Assembly: GCA_947044405.1 (NCBI GenBank)
Contig: CAMRHE010000011.1
Location: 9,733,001-9,797,000, forward strand
Length of the DNA: 64,000 nt
Direction of reading: 5' to 3'
From: Leptodactylus fallax
Taxonomy: Eukaryota; Chordata; Amphibia; Anura; Leptodactylidae
The translations under genes and the position numbers were made by a program. The notes beneath the pieces are model-generated. The model was not told the origin of the DNA and made no database searches. It saw only the letters and a program-made list of their open reading frames with translations. Below, piece by piece: positions 1-10,559 of this stretch (positions are counted from its first letter, which is position 1; every line of letters begins with the position of its first letter).

Positions 1-570
1 TTGCCATTGGCATATTTCACATGTGAGATTATTTCTGTATATTTATGTCATTCATTATGTGTTTACTAAATAGTAAAATCCAGATCTGGGAGCCCAGTGG
101 TTAATTGCCCTAATCTTATAGTGAATAACACTGTGGCCACATTGTGTCAAATTGGTTTCAAAATGAATGTTATACCATGAAGCTTTATTTATGAATATAA
201 GATAATTTTAATGCCAACATATTCCACAATGCTTTAAAGACTTTGTCAGTCACTGTCCCATATAGCACAAGGATCAGGTCAGGCAGCACTCACATCTTGA
301 GTTGTGAGAGGGTGCATGTTCACAGAGGGGCTGACCACCTCTCCACAAGGTTAAGCCAATATAAATACAGTTGAACCGTACTCCAATGGGTTATGCTTCT
401 TATTAGTTTAATTTGTGTCACAATAAATACAATGTTTTGGGTTAGACAACACTTTGTCAGGGTCATTTTCTTGCTGAAATTTTCTTCCTGATAGAGGTCA
501 GTTGCTGGCTGTCAGCTGAGAGCTTCTTGAATGGTGGGCCCAGATGGTATTACACATGAATGTAGTAATC
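1..570. other. Unassigned AT-rich sequence
   Basis: I see no coding similarity, terminal repeat or tandem repeat here. The reading frames are short and broken. It is probably decayed intergenic DNA. Confidence 0.4.
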
Positions 571-576
571 ACCCAA

Positions 577-741
577 AAGTAAGGTGAGGATGCAGTTATC
601 TTCACGTAGGAAAGTAGTATGCCAAGTTCCCAGTGCCCGGACTCCCCATGCAACACGACACTAGCATCCACAAGCCTAGCAAGCTAAACTTGGTGTACTA
701 CTCTCCTATGTGAAGATAACTGCATCTTAACCTTCTTCTTG
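577..741. repeat. Foldback (MITE-like) repeat
   Basis: Two arms of about 50 bp, near 578-628 and 686-741, are imperfect inverted copies of each other. Both contain GATGCAGTTATCTTCA or its complement. They enclose about 57 bp of loop. The structure is that of a short non-autonomous foldback element. No target duplication or superfamily signature is clear, so the class is open. Confidence 0.6.
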
Positions 742-799
742 GGGGATTTGTCAAAGTCATCATGTTACTAATAGGTATCAGCTGCCTTGAGGGAATGTC

Positions 800-1011
800 A
801 CTTTTCATTTTGACATAACTTCGGCTGTGTTTGTCTTAGAAAGCTAGAAATTGGATAGATTGGTTCCTAGGAGCCCTAAGAGTATTCTACACTGTTTTAA
901 GCATATTTAATATGTGTTTACTACCAATCTTGTTCATCCTGAAACAAACCAGGAACCTGAGCCGCCAAACCCAAACACGTAACAAATCTTGAGAGGTTCG
1001 CCCATCTCTAT
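800..1011 (-). repeat. hAT-like repeat with TAGAGATGGGCGAA terminus
   Basis: The right end, read on the minus strand, begins TAGAGATGGGCGAACC. The interior shares long blocks with 59217-59445 in the opposite orientation, including GAATACTCTTAGGGCTCCTA. Both are copies of one dispersed family whose terminus also bounds the larger hAT element at 50383-54934. It is non-coding and truncated. Confidence 0.55.
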
Positions 1012-1371
1012 TTACATATGGTGGCTTGGCACCAAGTTGCATTATTGAAAGAGAAATCCAGCCTGAAGAGAAAGGAGATTTACCTCAATACAGGTCTCTA
1101 TTGGGCCAGAAAGTAAAATTTCAGCTTGGGCTTATGAGAAAACAATTATATATATTATATATACAGGGCAGACAGCATAAATAGAGTCAAAATAGCAATG
1201 TTGACAGAGGATGAGCAGCACAGAATTAGATGTGTGGACCCAAGTAACAGATACAGAGTGTACAGAGAAACACCTTTACAGAAAGCTAGGAAGCATCCTT
1301 CCATGGTAGAGGCTACCTTAAATAGCTCACAGATACATGAGATTGGCTAGGAGCAGACTGCAAGGATTAAG
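1012..1371. other. Unassigned sequence
   Basis: No gene or repeat family was recognised. A short TATATA-rich stretch lies near 1148-1165. Confidence 0.35.
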
Positions 1372-1695
1372 GCTAAGGCCCCATGTAGTGAGCCGCAGCA
1401 GAAAAGCACTGCAGAACATACAGCAGAAATGCAGGGCTTTCACAGAAAGTCCACAGAGTTTTCCTCTGCGGACTTTCTGCTTCTATTATACCTATACAGA
1501 ATATGCCAGCGTTTCCATAGGTATAATTGACATGCTGTGATTTGCAAAAATGCAATGGTTTTTGAAATCGCATTATTTCTTTTGCGGATATTTTTCTGCA
1601 ATATATGGATGGGATTAGCCAGAATCCCATCCACTTTGCAGGTACTGTAATGCGCTGCAATTTTGAGTTTATGCTATGTGGGGCCCCGGCCTTAA
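1372..1695. repeat. Foldback MITE, GGCCCCA-terminus family
   Basis: The left end reads CTAAGGCCCCATGTAG and the right end is its near complement, TGTGGGGCCCCGGCCTTA. The interior holds a hairpin around AAGTCCACAGAG/CTCTGCGGACTTTC and the phrase GGATGGGATT. The same family recurs at 2963-3145 (partial) and 7829-8165 (inverted). Ends of this type resemble hAT- or TTAA-type non-autonomous elements, but I could not fix a target duplication. Confidence 0.6.
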
Positions 1696-2962
1696 AGTTT
1701 CTTAAATGGATGGTACACCCTAAGGCAAGAATGGGAGAACAACACCCACAACCAGGAAGAACAGTGAATGACAACAAGCATGGCCAGATTGAACAATAAA
1801 CACTAGCCACTAATCAAAATGAATATGATTGTAAACAATTCATTACAATATACTAACAAGGTGGAACTGCATTATCTACATAATATCACAAATCATTAAT
1901 GAACACAGTCCAAAATGGAATGACATGTAAGATTTTTTTTTTTTAAATTAAATTAAAATTTCTACCTAGTAAAGCTGTGTCTAAAAATCAAGTAAAATAA
2001 AAATGCAATATATCCCACATGCTATATGTTCCCTTTTGGAGAAAAATATAAATAAATAAATAAAACTACTCTATAAATTTTTTTCAATATTATAAAGAGA
2101 ACAATCCATTATATTGAATTCATTGTGTTCAATTTTTAGTTTACCTTTACGTTTGATCAATCAAATCCTGTTTACCAGGTGCATGCTATTCCCTCCTGAC
2201 AACTGCAATGTAACTAGCAGTTCTATTTCTTTTATTGTTTTACAGCGGCCTTAAATTATGACTGTAGGGTATCAAGCTTTATTTTATAAATTTAGACACA
2301 AACAGAACAGTCAGTAGAATCTAAACAAAATGAAAAGGCATATAGTCAGCAAAATATGTCTCTTTGTGAAATCATGTCACTTGTTCTATTACATTTTGAT
2401 GATTGTTGTTCTTTATTGTTATTTTTCTGATATCCTTGCACATTCCTGGCATGAAGGGTTGTTCTATAAAATATATCGAAGATTTTCTGCAGTTGCAGTA
2501 GCATATGTATATTCTGCAGGGGCCTGATCACTGTGACTCCTGTCATTCACAAGAACAAAGTAGAAAGGGTGTTAGGAAAAGGTAAAGCCTCTTTTTATCC
2601 TGATGGCTTCGTTTTTTTTTTCTGGGTGGTCACATGTTTGCCATTATAGTCAATGGTTATGTGCTATGCAGATGCCCTTAAAATTCTTAGTGTAATGACA
2701 GGAGCTGAAACTTTTGTTCTTATTTTTAATTCTAAGTTTTATTGTTTGTTTGTTTTTTAAACAGGGAAAAATGTTGGCAGTTCAACATTCACATTGAAAA
2801 AATACAATTCAAGTACATTTGAAATAGAAAGCATGTTACATTTGGATTTTCATGTTGAAAAAATTACAGAAAAATTTTCTTATTTTAATCAATCACGTAA
2901 ATTCCTTGTTGAAGTGCACCTATTTACAAATATAGAAAATAAATCCATAAAACTCTTTCTTT
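1696..2962. other. Unassigned AT-rich sequence
   Basis: Only short open frames occur, with no family resemblance. Homopolymer A and T runs are frequent. Nothing else is supported. Confidence 0.4.
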
Positions 2963-3145
2963 AGGCCTGCGCTCCACGTGGTGTAAACACCACGGTTTAG
3001 CCGCTGTGTAAATGCCGTGGCAAAAACTACAGCATTTACAGTCCCTGCAAAGTGGATGGGATGCTAGAGGATCCCATCAACACATTGCAGAAAAATATGT
3101 GCAGCGGAAATGCTGCAATTTCCAAAACTGTTCGGTGAAGACATA
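2963..3145 (+). repeat. Partial foldback MITE copy
   Basis: It shares the words GTGGATGGGATGCTAG and CCCATC and the GCAGAAAAATATG block with 1372-1695 and 7829-8165. One end begins near AGGCCTGCGCTCCACGTGG. The other end runs into L1-like sequence, so the copy is truncated. Confidence 0.5.
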
Positions 3146-3149
3146 AGTT

Positions 3150-3990
3150 ATAGAGGTCTTAATAAAAGTGTCTAAAGACGTCTGCAATCTCCTTCGTATC
3201 TGAAGAGAGGTAATTTGTGGGGGACTTGATATGCAAAATAAATGCCTTCTCGTATTGCTTTTTAATTAGGTCAGACATCATACTATTGCTTTTGTTGCCA
3301 TAGACATAATGGTTACATTTGTAACAGAGTCTTAGCTGATCGGATATTTAAGTCCTATACTTTGGTGCGGAGATGCTGACTAAATTCTACTCCTCTTATG
3401 AAAGTTCTCTAAGATAGAAATTTGAGACAAAATAGAGTTCAAGGTAGAGGCTCTCTGTTTTTTAAGTCTCGAGCATAGAACTATAAGCTCTTCTCTCAGG
3501 GCTTCTTTGTGGGCCTTATGAATAGCTGAAAGTTGTTTACAGGAGATGTGAGACAAGCTAGTGGTGTCAATAGAAGGGCAAAGAGCCAAATTAAGGTCTC
3601 ATCCAACAATAACTATACCTTCAACAAAGGGTTTCAATTTCTGAAGGGTCTGAATAATCCACTGAGCATGTAAATCATTCAGGGTGTAAAGATTGTCTAT
3701 GGTGAGAACTGTGGAACTGATGGAGCCCTTAAAGAATAGATAGTGTCCATTTGGATCTTTAACAATGGTGATATAAAACTTACAGTTTTACTCACAGAAG
3801 AGTAAGTGCAATGGAAAGCATATGGAAAATAGCACCTGTAAGTTGCAGACGCTTCATTGTGTTAAAAATGGGTCTCTTGCAGCAAAATAATTGAAGCCTT
3901 ATCTTTATTCAGTTGTTGCAAGATTTGGTATCGCTTATGTGGAATATTCAGATCCCTTACATTATAAGTAGTCACTTTAAAGTTAGACAT
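3150..3990 (-). pseudogene. L1-like retrotransposon ORF2 5' fragment (endonuclease region)
   Basis: On the minus strand an ATG at 3990 opens a peptide starting MSNFKVTTYNVRDLN. It continues to a LLQETHF motif at about 3860. This is the classic start of an L1 ORF2 apurinic endonuclease. Further along, 3380-3589 encodes a helical Lys/Arg-rich stretch (HKEALREELIVLCSRL), as found between endonuclease and reverse transcriptase in vertebrate L1 elements. Stops and frameshifts interrupt the frame, and no reverse transcriptase core follows. This is a truncated, dead LINE copy. The family assignment rests on motif recognition only. Confidence 0.7.
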
Positions 3991-4440
3991 GAAGGACTTA
4001 TCTATAGAGAAACCTTAAAGTAAAGAAGTTGAGAGAGTTGCCTTATTAACCATTTTCTGTTGTTTTGGGGAGTTAACTTAACCGACTGTATGTAGACAGA
4101 GGTAGCAGGTAATAGAGGAAGGGCTGCCATGGAGTCCATTGGTAGCCAGGGAGGGATAGCGATTGGTGTCTTTTCAAGAGTCTCCCAAATTGTGTCTAGA
4201 TATTCAGGATTTTTTATGGTGATCTGTCAGTTTCCTTTGGAAGTCGCCAGGCCGGAAGGATACAGTCTGCAGAATGGGATATTGTGGGACCATAGAGAAT
4301 CAAGGATAGGTTTGAAGGCTCATTGCTTAACTAAGCTAAATTGTGCAACATCTTGAAAGATCTTGATTGGAGCATCCTTATACTGTTCTCTCTCCATGCG
4401 GTGTATGCGAAGGGCTGCATCAGTATAGTAGAGCAAGCTG
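3991..4440 (-). pseudogene. Probable L1-like ORF1 C-terminal remnant
   Basis: Directly upstream of the ORF2 start on the minus strand, 4330-4420 reads ALRIHRMEREQYKDAPIK. This resembles the C-terminal domain of L1 ORF1 proteins, an RNA-binding chaperone of the LINE ribonucleoprotein. The order ORF1 then ORF2 with a short gap fits an L1 unit. Several stops are present and the N-terminal coiled coil is missing. Confidence 0.45.
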
Positions 4441-4460
4441 CATATCACATCTCAGGGCTT

Positions 4461-4512
4461 GGTGAGCTCCGGTACTTAGAATAGCAGACTATTCTAAGTA
4501 CCGGAGCTCACC
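4461..4512. repeat. Perfect 22-bp snap-back palindrome
   Basis: Bases 4461-4482 and 4491-4512 are exact inverted copies around an 8-nt loop. They sit at the boundary between the L1-like fragment and the Penelope-type terminal fragment. A short inverted duplication at an insertion junction is typical of twin priming or of Penelope-like insertions. Confidence 0.75.
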
Positions 4513-4780
4513 ATCAGAGCTCTGGGAACTGTAGTTATTACTGCATCTACTATTCTGTATCTTTACATAATCTGCTGTATCTTTACATTGGAGTGCCCCG
4601 AACAAATACGGAAGACACTACTAAACTGAGGGTATCTATACCCATAGATATAATAGGCTTCTGATGAACCCAGAGTTGATGCTGATGGGGGAAACACGTT
4701 GAGCTGAACGAGCCAAACATATTGAGCAGAGTTAGAGTTAACGCCGATATACCATATTTATAAATTATAAAGGGTGAGAG
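4483..4780 (+). mobile_element. Penelope-like element terminal (pseudo-LTR) fragment
   Basis: This stretch aligns block by block with 47137-47330 of the Penelope-like element further right. Both contain AAGTACC..GAG, a GGGCTCTGGGAA-type block, AGTGCCCCGAA or its equivalent, and then a CTGATGA...GAAAC core. Only the terminal piece is present and no reverse transcriptase remains. It was probably inserted as a 5'-truncated copy. Confidence 0.6.
4661..4704 (+). ncRNA. Hammerhead-ribozyme-like motif, degenerate
   Basis: The core CTGATGA at 4661-4667 is followed by a stem II candidate (CCC 4669-4671 pairing GGG 4687-4689) and GAAAC at 4691-4695. Hammerhead motifs are known in pseudo-LTRs of Penelope-like elements. 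Stem III and stem I are poorly preserved here and the stem II loop is long, so cleavage activity is doubtful. Confidence 0.4.
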
Positions 4781-4889
4781 CCAGGCCAATAGATATTCTT
4801 TTGGGACTGAGTGTTTATGATGGGGAGAATGGCTATTTGAATTTACACTAGGCTGCGATAGATGCTTTTTATCATATTCCCTATGCATT

Positions 4890-6075
4890 TAAAGGGGAAG
4901 TAACTATAGAGTTTTGTGTACAGCTGAGTCTCATTTTTAATGAGAAGGATATTAACGAATACCTCTACTATTCCTGACCAGGAAAGACTATAGCAAGGAC
5001 AGACTGAGAGGTCACAATTGCCAGCAGCCTGTCCAATCCATCCTTAATGAGTCAGGAATTGAGGCAATATAGGAATTGAATGCACCTTGTCCCTATGAAG
5101 GAGTTATACATTTATTTATATGGACTTATTGAGAAACATTTGTTTTTCTCAAGGCTTTATATGGTTTTAGGACTTGGTCAAATAGATCAACCCCTCTCAT
5201 GTACTTTTTCTATTTCATTATGCAGTCTGGCTTGGGGATAGTGGTACCAAGGGACCATGGTGCTGCCATTACCATGAATTGTCAGTAGAAGGACATCCGT
5301 CTAGCCCTTATATTTGACCAACAGCATGTTCTCCTTGCAGACCACCCTACTTTCACCCCTTCTGAGGGGCTGCACAATCTGTGCCCTAGGGAGGCCTCTG
5401 ATTATTGCCCACTGTGCCACAAGCTGCAGTTCCTCTGGAACTGAGGCACCTAAAGTTATCCACATGGAGATAATAACCCTGGTCCAGCAGTGGGTGGAGC
5501 AAATCCCACACAATTTTCCATCTAACTAATAGGATTTGGGAGGCATTCTGAGATCTCAGTCTTGTGTCTCTTCCTTCATAAACCGTAAACTTGTGGGTGC
5601 AACTCTGAGCTGCTCTCGCACAATTTGTACATATTAATACTGTACACAATGATCTCTTACTAGACAGGTATTGGTGAAATTTAAGCCTCCCTTTGAAAGT
5701 GATCAGGGATTCATCTATTGCAATATTCTGATCTAGGATGTATAACGCTGCAAATTTGGTGCTAAAGTGGTCAATGACTGGCTTGATTTTGAATAGTTGG
5801 TGGCATCTCAGAGCGAGCACGGTTCATTATTGTTATAAGGCAGAAATTTGAGGATAGCTTCAAAATGTGTCCTGGTGATGGCCATTCTAAAGATTGGAGT
5901 GATTTATAAAAATGTCTGTACTCCAATACTGTCTAATTTTTTTTTTTTTTTTTTACTATGCCCATATGCAGGACACGACCCCAGAATATTTTCATCTCTG
6001 CTGCATTCATGGGGGGTCCACCTCAGGGACTTAGCATATGAAGAGGTGGCATTTTGTTCTATACATTGCTGGGCA
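4890..6075 (-). pseudogene. piggyBac-family transposase relic
   Basis: The minus-strand frame at 5386-5820 contains KPVIDHFSTKF, then AIDESLITFKGRLKFHQYL, then KFTVYEGRDTRL. A neighbouring frame at 5301-5513 gives the GYYLHVDNF-type block, RGTAACGT and RRGES. This order matches the DDD catalytic domain of piggyBac transposases (cut-and-paste at TTAA), close to the PGBD4 type. The Asp in DESLI is the expected first catalytic region. The blocks lie in different frames with stops between them. An N-terminal portion can be followed to about 6070, interrupted by a poly-T run at 5938-5954. The C-terminal Cys-rich domain is not recognisable. Confidence 0.7.
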
Positions 6076-6089
6076 TATAAATTTATTTG

Positions 6090-6408
6090 AAACTACCGAT
6101 AAATTTGGCTCGCAGAGATTCAATACTTAGAAAAATATTCAAATTTATTAACAAAATATATAAATACATATAATAACAAACTCTGTCTAAAAAATGTGCA
6201 AACAAGTACGCAGATGGAAAATAGCGTAATGGTTCCAAGAACCTAACCCCCCCGGAGCAGCAAACAATCCTGAATAATAGAACAATCATAAAAAAATAAT
6301 AATAACAGGCCAGTATCTGAAAGTAAGAAACATATAATAATATGAAAATAATAATTAAACCAGCAAAATATCTAAGATTCAGTCAAGGTAAAGTACTTAA
6401 GGTATATA
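6090..6408 (-). mobile_element. Penelope-type terminal fragment, part 1 (interrupted)
   Basis: This AT-rich non-coding sequence continues at 7612 once the inserted hAT element and one copy of its duplicated target are removed. The distal part carries a hammerhead-like motif at 7748-7782 in the minus orientation. That suggests the 5' portion of a Penelope-like or related ribozyme-bearing retroelement. No coding sequence is present. Confidence 0.4.
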
Positions 6409-7603
6409 CAGTGGCGTAACTAGGAATGGCTGGGCCCCAAGGCGAACATTTGACATGGGGCCCCCCCCCCAAGCCGCCGCCCCCAACCCCCCAAAGCCGC
6501 TGCCCCCAACCCCCCCAAGCCGCCGCCCCCAACCCCCCAAACCGCCGCCCCCACCCCCCCCCCCCCCCACACACAAACCGCATTCCTGCGCACATTATTA
6601 TGCCACATAGTGGCCCCTGTACACGGTATTATGTCCCATAGTGGCCCCTGCACATGGTATTATGCCCCATAATGGCCCCTGCACACGGTATTATGCCCCA
6701 TAGTGACCCCTGGACACGGTATTATGCAGCATAGTGGCCCCTGCACACAATATTATGCCCCATAGTGGCCCCTGCACACAGTAGTTTGCCCCATAGTGGC
6801 CCCAGCACACAGTAGTTTGCCCCATAGTGGCCCCGACACACAGTAGTTTGCCCCATAGTGGCCCCTGCACATAGTAGTTTGCCCCATAGTGGCCCCTGTA
6901 CACAGTAGTTTGCCCCATAGTGGCGCCTGCACGCAGTAGTTTGCCCCATAGTAGCCCCTGAACACAGTAGTTTGCCCCATAGTGGCCCCTGCACACAGTA
7001 GTTTGCCCCATAGTGGCCCCTGCACACAGTAGTTTGCCCCATAGTAGCCCCTGCACACAGTAGTTTGCCCCATAGTGGCCCCTCCACACAGTAGTTTGCC
7101 CCATAGTGGCCCCTGCACACAGTATTATGCCCCATAGTGGACCACCCATGAACGATTATTATACTCTGGGGTCTTTTCAGACCCCAGAGTATAATGATCG
7201 GAGACCCAGGGGAGGAGAGAAACATAGAAAACACTGCAACTTACCTCTTCCTCGCTCTGGTGCACTCCCGTGTGCTACTTCAGCCATCTTCAATGTCGGA
7301 CCGGATCTCGCGCGATCCAGGCCGGCGTCGCGACGCATAATGACGTCGGCTGACGTCTGGGACGTCACCAAACAGGCCCGAAGCCTGCGGAGCGGCAGAT
7401 AGGTGAGTTACAGTGTTTTTTATGTTCGCTCACCTCCCCTGGGCCCCAGATCGTTATACTCCGGGGTCTCAAAAGACCCCGAAGTATAACGATAGCAGTG
7501 ATTGTGGGGTTCGCGGTAGTGACTGCCACAGGGCTCCGGGCCCCATAATGTTCCGGGCCCTGTGGCAGTCGCTACCACTGCTACCCTGGTAGTTACGCCC
7601 CTG
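6409..7603. mobile_element. Non-autonomous hAT element with perfect 8-bp target duplication
   Basis: The ends are CAGTGGCGTAACTA and its near complement TAGTTACGCCCCTG. They are flanked on both sides by the identical octamer GGTATATA (6401-6408 and 7604-7611). Terminal CAG...CTG plus an 8-bp duplication is diagnostic of hAT transposons. The 1195-bp body has no transposase. It contains a C-rich stretch (6460-6570), a 31-bp minisatellite, a palindrome (7158-7195), a CpG-rich core and a second palindrome (about 7450-7492). Terminal sequence and internal logic match the element at 11121-12256. Confidence 0.9.
6600..7140. repeat. 31-bp minisatellite inside hAT element
   Basis: About 17 tandem copies of a 31-bp unit with core AGTAGTTTGCCCCATAGTGG. 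The first few copies vary the core to GTATTATGCC. All three minus-strand frames stay open through the array, which generates long spurious reading frames. Confidence 0.9.
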
Positions 7604-7611
7604 GGTATATA

Positions 7612-7828
7612 ATATAATCAAGAAACCCATGGGAAAAAGCTGTATATAATCTGAACCTGAACCTGGATAAGCTCACATGTACATACCGGTCGCCATGTTA
7701 TGAACAATAAAGGGATGGTGCCGCAGGGAGGGAGAAGGCGCTGTTGCCCGACGCGCGTTTCGCCACTAAATGGCTTCGTCATTTGGGCCACCAGAAAATC
7801 TATAAAATCATCAGAGAAAAGACTTTGA
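7612..7828 (-). mobile_element. Penelope-type terminal fragment, part 2
   Basis: This is the continuation of 6090-6408 after the hAT insertion. It includes GCCCGACGCGCGTTTCGCC, whose complement is a GGCGAAAC...GTC motif typical of ribozyme-bearing retroelement termini. Non-coding. Confidence 0.4.
7748..7782 (-). ncRNA. Hammerhead-ribozyme-like motif
   Basis: On the minus strand the order is TGACGA, stem II GCCA/TGGC (7774-7771 with 7765-7762, loop of 5), GAAAC (7761-7757), then a palindromic ACGCGCGT forming a tiny stem III and ending in GUC. This is the minimal-stem-III layout known from Penelope-like and retrozyme hammerheads. The first core C is replaced by A and an extra A precedes stem II, so this copy is probably inactive. 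Confidence 0.5.
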
Positions 7829-8165
7829 AAGGCCAAGCCCTAAACACTGCGGGAAAAAAAAAAGTGGTGTTTTACAGTCACTGTATAGTGGATGAGATTC
7901 TAGCGAATCCCATCCCCACAGTGCGGGAAAATGTGCGCTGTGAACAGGCTGCGATTTCCAAATGTGTTGCGGTTTTGGAAATCACAGCATGTCAATTATA
8001 CATGGTGCCAGCTTCCCTATAGGTATAATGGAAGCAGAAAGTCCGTAGAGGAAACCTCTGTGGACTTTCTTTGAAAAATGCTGTGGGAAAAAACGCGATG
8101 CGTTGCCGCCGTGGTTTTTCCCGCGGCCGTTTTTTGCTGCAGGGCGCTATGTGGGGCCTTAGCCA
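7829..8165 (-). repeat. Foldback MITE, inverted copy of the 1372-1695 family
   Basis: The left end is GGCCAAGCCCTAAACACTGCGG and the right end GCTATGTGGGGCCTTAGCC. The interior shares AGAAAGTCCG, GGTATAATGGAAGCAG and the GGATGAGATT...AATCCCATCC hairpin with 1372-1695 in reverse orientation. Confidence 0.6.
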
Positions 8166-10010
8166 AAAAGTTAATTTCTCTGAAACTAAAGTCTCCTGGA
8201 TTCCTGAACTGTCCAGAAATTTAGAAAGCTGAGGCTGATCATTTTCAGAGGGTGGGGTCCACATTGGTTCAGCAATTTCAGAAGCTGCCTCAGCAACAGA
8301 GCATTTTCCTCTTCTCCCTCGCAGGCTGTATCAGTGTCAGAGGCCAGTAAGGTATACACCTCTTCTGTTTAATACATTATTTGGGACGTTTTGGAGCTTT
8401 GGGAAATTTTGTATGTGTGTTGAAATTTTATTGAAACATTATTTATAGAACTTCTATTAAAAATATAGGGTGTATTATATGTAAAAAAAAATTAACCAGC
8501 AAAAAATAGAAAACTGCAATAAATTTACTTAATATATAAGACCCTGTCCTAAAAGCTACCTAAATTTTTTCTATAGATAGAGACATATATATATTGTATA
8601 TTTAGCAATTTTAACTAACTCTAACTACAATTTAGATTATAAAAAGAAAAAAAAAACCTGCGGCTAAAAATTGAGCAGATATTATTCAGTAATGTATGTC
8701 ACTGACCAGCGCTCAGCAGCGCAGGACGCACACAAGGAGACGACTTGTGTGCTAAACAATTAACTGTAGTGTTAAAGTGAACTACAGTAAACAAGAGATC
8801 CTGCCCTAAAAGCTATCTAAATTTTTTTTTTATAGATATAGACTTCTATCCATATTTATAGCAATTATAACTAAATCTAACCAAAATTTAGATTACTACA
8901 AAAAAATGGCTTGTGTGCCCAACTTCACCAGTTGACATGCTGATATAAAAGTAGTGCTAACAAGCATTCATTCAGATTTTTGTTTTTCTGCATTCTTTTG
9001 CCATCTGAATGAGTGCTTGTTATTGGCATTGTCCATTGTTTTTCACATCACACTCATGCTCCTTTTTCTTCATCACGTATTTTTACTCGCATAATATTTT
9101 TTTTTTATCTTCTTATTTCTCCTTCACCACATTATTTTTTTATTTTTATATGTCGTTACAATTCATTCACATATATGTTTTAACATTCACAAATTCATCA
9201 CATTATACTTTCACTCAATCACACTACCTCATATATATGGATTTTGGAATTTATTTAATAAAAAAAAATGTCCCTCAAATAAATATGTGTTTATATTGAT
9301 ATGGAGAATATATCTCATATTTTATATTTTCAAGGCTCTATCACTTTAAATAACTCTCTTTACTGTAATACGTGTTAGGAAGAATTTATAATATGTATAT
9401 GTTTCGGTCCAATTTGATGTATGGGAATACCCACAGTAATAATGATTCTGATATAGATTTTCGTTGAGATTTCAGGGGTTTAATTGTGTATATACTCTAT
9501 GTCTTGTGCCTCTGCTTTGTAATGTTTTTGTTATGAAAGCACAGTGAGTGACTAAACTTTTTATGTATATTCATCTCATATATATTTATACTATGGAATA
9601 GGGGATTTGATATATGCTGTGATTATATATGTTATGAACCTAGTCATGAAATTATCCTTTAGATGTATTAGTGCCTTCCTTTGTATAATCTCATTTGCGC
9701 TATGTATTATTTACATCATTTATTAATTTCACCCATACGAATTACTGTAGTTGCATGATTGTTTGTCATCTAGCACTTTATTTCAAATATCTCTTTTTTG
9801 GAGATGGGCTAGGACCTTCACCCCCAATAGGAGTTTTTAATTAGTGCTGTCAATTCTTTAATAAAATTTCTAATTATGAATTATATATGTGTTGTTTCAT
9901 GGGTTAGGGCTGGATCCATATAGGTATTACATTGATATATTGGGGATCAGCACATTCAACCAGGTTATATTATACTAGGATTTGGTGATTTATAGGTTAA
10001 GGGTCCCAGG
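8166..10010. other. AT-rich sequence with a degenerate direct duplication
   Basis: No coding region was recognised. A block around 8541-8640 (CCTGTCCTAAAAGCTACCTA, then ACTAACTCTAACTACAATTTAGATTA) is repeated around 8797-8900. This suggests two tandem units of roughly 250 bp. The frame at 9009-9299 is a composition artefact of T-rich DNA. Confidence 0.45.
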
Positions 10011-10019
10011 TTTTAGCAA

Positions 10020-10440
10020 ATTAGATGAGATCTAGTTTCCCAGTGGGCCAACTCTTCCAGACGGTAAATGTGATCTATCTTGGAAACCAGGAGGAATTAT
10101 GTGTAGGAGAATAACTTCAAGTGTAAAAGTTATGTTGACAGAACAAATTTTGTGAATATATTTATTACTGCCTTCCAGAAGGGGGCTACACATCTACACA
10201 ACCACCACATGTGCAAATAAGTGCCAGGCTCTTACAGGCATTTCCAGAACTTATGCGGTAGTTACTATCTAGATGGTTTAGTCTCACAGGGGTTTGGTAC
10301 CATCTGGCTAAGACTTTGTACCCATTCTCTTCTAGACGGACACACCTGGAAGAATTGTTAGGTGCCTCCAGCAGAGTTTTAATTGTTGGGACATCTAGCT
10401 TCATCACAAGGTCCTTTCCCCGTGATTTGATATATTTCAG
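10020..10440 (-). pseudogene. L1-like ORF2 C-terminal fragment
   Basis: The minus frame at 10186-10407 encodes YKVLARWYQTPVRLNHLD followed by Cys-rich sequence ending LICTCGGC. This corresponds to the C-terminal Cys region of vertebrate L1 ORF2 (a tryptophan-rich RWY..TP.RL block, then C..C...H..W..C). It is short, with degraded flanks. It could belong to the same LINE family as 54945-56410. Confidence 0.55.
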
Positions 10441-10559
10441 TTCAGTGGGGTTCGGTATGTCGTGATTAGATTTTTATAAATAGAGAAAATGATTCCTTTT
10501 GGAGGCATGACTTAAAATAAGTTGCTCAAACCACATGATATCACCTTCACAATTCTTTC

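Noticed and set aside
6383..7234. Several long reading frames (up to 170 codons) with repeated GANYCVQGPLWGK-type peptides
   Set aside because: They are translations of the 31-bp minisatellite and a C-rich run inside a hAT element. The same peptide pattern appears in all frames.
9009..9299. 96-codon Phe/Ser-rich frame resembling a membrane protein
   Set aside because: T-rich DNA without stops. No homologous pattern, and the hydrophobicity follows from base composition.
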